Source of the DNA: Bacillota bacterium
GTDB taxonomy: Bacteria > Bacillota > Clostridia > Christensenellales > UMGS416
NCBI GenBank assembly: GCA_023421955.1
Contig: JAEZSE010000024.1
Coordinates: 62,001-126,000 of the forward strand
Direction of reading: 5' to 3'
Length of the DNA stretch: 64,000 nt
Shown: positions 61,342 to 64,000 of the stretch, piece by piece
Layout of the letters: every line of letters begins with the position of its first letter
Numbering within the stretch: the stretch's first letter is position 1
The notes under the pieces: model-generated
What the model was told of the DNA's origin: nothing
The model's input: only the letters and a program-made list of their open reading frames with translations
Databases searched by the model: none
Position numbers and translations under genes: made by a program

Positions 61342-62304
61342 ATGATCGACGTGGTCGGGATCGGTTCTCCGGTCATGGATTTCCTCATCCGCACCAAGAA
61401 ATTCCCCGAGCGTAACGGCGGCGCTGCGATGGAAGAATGCAGCTGGCAGGGCGGCGGCAAGGTGAGCTCCGCGTTGATCGCGCTGGGTCGGCTGGGTATG
61501 GAGTCCGGTGTGGTAGGCGTGGTGGGCGATGATGCCTTTGGTCGTTTTTGCATTGACGATTTCCGCCGACACAAAGTGGACACCTCTCGTCTCCTTGTAG
61601 ACAGAGAGGGCTCCACGGCGTTTTGCATCTGCATCTCCGACGAGGAGACGCAGGGGCGCAGCCTGGTGGGCCGTCGCGCGCCTCTGCGCAGGCTTACCCT
61701 GGAGGATATCGACCGAGATTATGTGACGCAGGGCAAATTTCTGCATCTGGACGGCATCACGTCAGAAACCAGGCAGGCTGCGCTCTGGGCCAGAGACGGT
61801 GGCGTGCGCGTCTCCATCGACGCCGACCACTACCAACAGGCCACTGCCGAAAATTACGGTATTCTGGATGTGTTTATCGCCTCGGAGTTTTATTACCATT
61901 CGGTCTTTCATGACGACCAGTATGAAACAAATTGCCGATCCATCGGCGAGCAGGGCCCGGAAATCGTGATCTTCACGTTTGGCGAGCGCGGCTGCCTGGG
62001 CGTGTATGGCAGCACCTATTTCACCTGCCCAGCTTTCCCGGTAAATGCCGTTGATACTACCGGCGCAGGTGATGTTTTCCACGGCGCATTCTTGTGCGGC
62101 CTGTTGAAGGGCTGGGATGTTGAGTATACGGCGAAGTTTGCCAGCGCCGTTTCGGCTATCAAGTGCACCCGTGTGGGCGGCCGGGCTGGCATCCCTGACA
62201 TGCACACGGTGGAGCGATTTTTACGCGACGGTGTAATCGAGACCGCCGACATCGACCAACGGGTGGTCTATTACAGGGACCGGCTGTTCAAAATGCAATC
62301 GTGA
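61342..62304 (+). CDS. PfkB-family carbohydrate kinase
   Basis: 320 residues. Start region IDVVGIGSPVMDFLIR, GGGKVSSALIALGRLG and the anion-hole/catalytic DTTGAGDVFHGAF (D244 as base) are PfkB/ribokinase hallmarks. Its substrate could be the ketose made by the isomerase, giving a ketose phosphate for the aldolase; members of this family include fructokinases, tagatose-6-phosphate kinase and sulfofructose kinase. AAGGAG lies ten bases before the ATG. Confidence 0.9.
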   Translation: MIDVVGIGSPVMDFLIRTKKFPERNGGAAMEECSWQGGGKVSSALIALGRLGMESGVVGVVGDDAFGRFCIDDFRRHKVDTSRLLVDREGSTAFCICISDEETQGRSLVGRRAPLRRLTLEDIDRDYVTQGKFLHLDGITSETRQAALWARDGGVRVSIDADHYQQATAENYGILDVFIASEFYYHSVFHDDQYETNCRSIGEQGPEIVIFTFGERGCLGVYGSTYFTCPAFPVNAVDTTGAGDVFHGAFLCGLLKGWDVEYTAKFASAVSAIKCTRVGGRAGIPDMHTVERFLRDGVIETADIDQRVVYYRDRLFKMQS

Positions 62305-62317
62305 AAGGAGAATATGG

Positions 62318-63301
62318 ATGGACGGGCAAGCAGGGTTCTATTGCGATGTTAGCGCTGCTGAAGGCCTCCAATGCGTTACGCTGGGGTATCGCGACAGTAG
62401 CAACCCCGCAGATGACATCGAGGTAGGCGTCACACCCACGATGGGAAGCAACCTTTACCGGTTGCAGTTTGGCGGTCACAAGATCATTGACTCAAATCTG
62501 AAGCAGCTAGCTCAGCGAGGTTTTCCCGGCACGCCGGTGCTTTTTCCAACCCCCAACCGCGTGCGTAACAGCCGGTACACCTTTCAAGGCAAAACTCATT
62601 TGCTGGTGAAACGGCAGAACACCATCAAGCTACACGGCTTGGTTTTGGATGAGCCTTGGGAGTTTGATGCCCCGGAAGCCGGAGTCAGTAGCGCGTCGCT
62701 TACCACATGGATCGGCATTGGAGAAGGCTCGGAGCTATTTGAAGCCTTTCCCTTCCCCAGCAGGCTTGTGATGATGTATACACTCACCCGAGCCGGGATC
62801 CGCATGGAGTATCGGGTGGAGAACCTTGGTGACGGCCCGCTGCCGTTCGGGTTCGGCCTGCATCCCTTCTTTGTACGACTCTCTGGTGATGAGGACACCT
62901 TGGTAACCGTGCCCGCGAACCAGGTGATGGATGCCACTGCCGACCTGTTGCCCACCGGCAGGCTGGTGGATGTGTCCGGCACCATTTTCGACCTCCGCAC
63001 CGAAACACCAGTGGGAGCCACTGACATGGACCATGTGTTTACCAGCATGATCCCGGGCAAGTCGGCGACGATCCGCTATCGCACGCTGGGGATCAAGATG
63101 AGCCTGAGGGCCACCGAAGATTTTTCCCACATGGTGTTTTACTCCCCCAAGGGGTCACCGATCTTCTGCCTGGAAAACCAGACCTGCTCCACCGACGCCC
63201 ATAACCTCAACGACTTGGGTTTTATCAAGGAAGCCTGCCTAAGAATTGTGGAGCCCGGCCAATCATCAAGCGGGGTGGTGGAGTATTTGCTCGAGAGATG
63301 A
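62318..63301 (+). CDS. Aldose 1-epimerase-like protein
   Basis: 327 residues with the galactose mutarotase fold: N80-R81 in FPTPNRVRN, H106 in KLHGLV, H182 in GLHPFF and a Glu in FCLENQT correspond to the substrate-binding and acid/base residues of GalM. It would speed anomer interconversion of the sugar entering the isomerase, as GH4 cleavage and the isomerase need opposite or specific anomers. GAAAGGAG before the ATG; last gene of the unit. Confidence 0.85.
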   Translation: MDGQAGFYCDVSAAEGLQCVTLGYRDSSNPADDIEVGVTPTMGSNLYRLQFGGHKIIDSNLKQLAQRGFPGTPVLFPTPNRVRNSRYTFQGKTHLLVKRQNTIKLHGLVLDEPWEFDAPEAGVSSASLTTWIGIGEGSELFEAFPFPSRLVMMYTLTRAGIRMEYRVENLGDGPLPFGFGLHPFFVRLSGDEDTLVTVPANQVMDATADLLPTGRLVDVSGTIFDLRTETPVGATDMDHVFTSMIPGKSATIRYRTLGIKMSLRATEDFSHMVFYSPKGSPIFCLENQTCSTDAHNLNDLGFIKEACLRIVEPGQSSSGVVEYLLER

Positions 63302-63302
63302 C

Positions 63303-63450
63303 ATTTAGGTATGCCGGCGATATCGCGAATGCTCATCTCCCGCTTCTCCAGCAACCTCCTCTTGCACTCGTTCACCCGGACAGTGTTGATAAATTGAAAC
63401 GGCCGTGTGTGCATCGCCTGCTGAAACAGGTGGCGGTGCCGAAAGCAACC
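63303..63450 (-). pseudogene. Remnant of an AraC-family HTH domain
   Basis: Minus-strand frame reads RHRHLFQQAMHTRPFQFINT then VRVNECKRRLLEKREMSIRDIAG, the first-helix part of an AraC C-terminal HTH (HLFxxAxxxxPFQFIxxxRxxxAKxLL), then runs into unrelated sequence at the end of the epimerase gene. No start codon or sensor domain; only about 45 codons remain. Confidence 0.55.
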
Positions 63451-63500
63451 GAATATGCCAATTTAGGTCATGGCCAATTGTGCAACAAAAAAGCCATTCA

Positions 63501-63540
63501 CCCCCCTGCAGGATTTCTTCAAATGCAGGGGGGCTTTTGT
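63501..63540 (+). terminator. Terminator of the sugar operon
   Basis: CCCCCCTGCA (63501-63510) / TGCAGGGGGG (63524-63533), then CTTTTGTCTTTTTG; perfect 10-bp stem with T-rich tail. Confidence 0.9.
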
Positions 63541-63737
63541 CTTTTTGTAACACACAAGCATGAGGACTTACCTTTCCACTACCCACTTGTCCAATAGAAA
63601 TTCATAGCTGACTTTTAAAGCAGCAATCGTCCATGGGAAAAATCTTTCCAGTAGGGCCAAAGAGCATCGGCATGAGTGTGACCATAAGGTACGGAATTTT
63701 CCCTCAAGATGTTAATGGTTGTCACAGTATTGGCTAA

Positions 63738-64000
63738 CTAAATATAGAATATGTAACTGTCCTTCATCTTGACCTTTTCATAGGCATCGGCCAGATCAGC
63801 GAGGGTAAGTCCATCCAGCGCCTGCGAGGCGGCACCGGTGATGCGGTCCCACACATGCTCGCGGATGGCATCCTGCATGATAGCGGCATCTGCGGCCTCA
63901 ACGGGATCCTCGGTGATTGTGAAAAGGTCACCCTCCAATACATCAAGCAGCTTCCGCACCTGTGTTTTATTAGCTGGCTGGCCCAGCACATAACCGCCTT
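63738..64000 (-). CDS. Unknown protein, C-terminal end (runs off right edge)
   Basis: The frame is open to the right edge and ends at 63738. The visible 87 residues are acidic and helical (VRKLLDVLEGDLFTITEDP ... LADLADAYEKVKMKDSYIFYI). No family recognised. It could belong to a longer gene that starts beyond 64000; a GTG at 63989 has no ribosome site in view. Confidence 0.45.
   Translation of the reverse strand, partial: GGYVLGQPANKTQVRKLLDVLEGDLFTITEDPVEAADAAIMQDAIREHVWDRITGAASQALDGLTLADLADAYEKVKMKDSYIFYI

Noticed and set aside
58093..62304. Firm assignment of the cluster to sulfoquinovose breakdown
   Set aside because: The PfkB kinase and reductase would fit, but no sulfonate exporter, sulfoquinovosidase or recognisable sulfo-sugar motif is present; kept only as one possibility.

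Overview
The window looks like a chromosomal stretch of a spore-forming, anaerobic, Gram-positive bacterium of the class Clostridia. The evidence is Spo0A with flanking 0A boxes, a SipL-type DUF3794/LysM spore-coat assembly protein, the Firmicutes gene order rimP-nusA-rnpM-ylxQ-infB-rbfA-nrnA-truB-ribF, GGAGG ribosome sites with frequent TTG and GTG starts, and the ferredoxin-linked homocysteine synthesis genes typical of anaerobes. Base composition is fairly GC-rich for the class. No rRNA, tRNA, CRISPR array, transposase or phage gene was seen.

Layout. 1-10.1 kb: end of a hydroxyacid dehydrogenase and a PHP phosphoesterase; a lipoprotein joining an L,D-transpeptidase-like region to a VanX-like dipeptidase; spo0A; an ABC-2 exporter whose ATPase gene carries an in-frame TAG; a CHAP protein with zinc ribbons; an unknown protein paired with an ATPase. 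10.3-14.8 kb: sipL, terC, a flavin reductase-like gene, a VOC protein and a HAD phosphatase. 14.9-24.2 kb: the translation and RNA-processing operon. 24.3-27.3 kb: a homocysteine biosynthesis trio and a membrane methyltransferase. 27.5-36.2 kb: a copper/thiophilic-metal island containing an HMA-TauE-cupredoxin fusion, an HxlR regulator divergent from copA, a lipoprotein, copZ, a two-component system and a DUF2318 protein. 36.3-43.0 kb: thymidine kinase, deoC and a BMP-type nucleoside ABC importer, together a nucleoside uptake and salvage unit.

43.0-63.6 kb is an accessory carbohydrate region. Two secreted esterase genes (43.9-49.7 kb), one with two complete esterase modules in tandem, are preceded by near-duplicate promoter regions that share a LacI-type operator-like site. 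Next come two divergent GH4 glycosidases whose motifs (CHGV and CHSV) point to uronosidase and alpha-galactosidase types, a LysR regulator, and a long plus-strand unit: two LplB/YtcP-type permeases, a solute-binding lipoprotein, a fucose-isomerase-family enzyme, an aldo/keto reductase, a class II aldolase, a PfkB kinase and an aldose epimerase. Read as a pathway, secreted esterases could remove ester groups from plant polysaccharide, the ABC system could import the oligosaccharide, GH4 enzymes could cut it, and epimerase, isomerase, kinase, aldolase and reductase could take a hexose through a ketose phosphate to a triose phosphate plus a reduced aldehyde. The sugar is not evident from sequence; this is the best candidate here for an undescribed pathway.

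Signs of decay or rearrangement are the amber codon in the ABC ATPase, a coding-like relic before the first esterase, and a remnant of an AraC-type DNA-binding domain after the epimerase gene.
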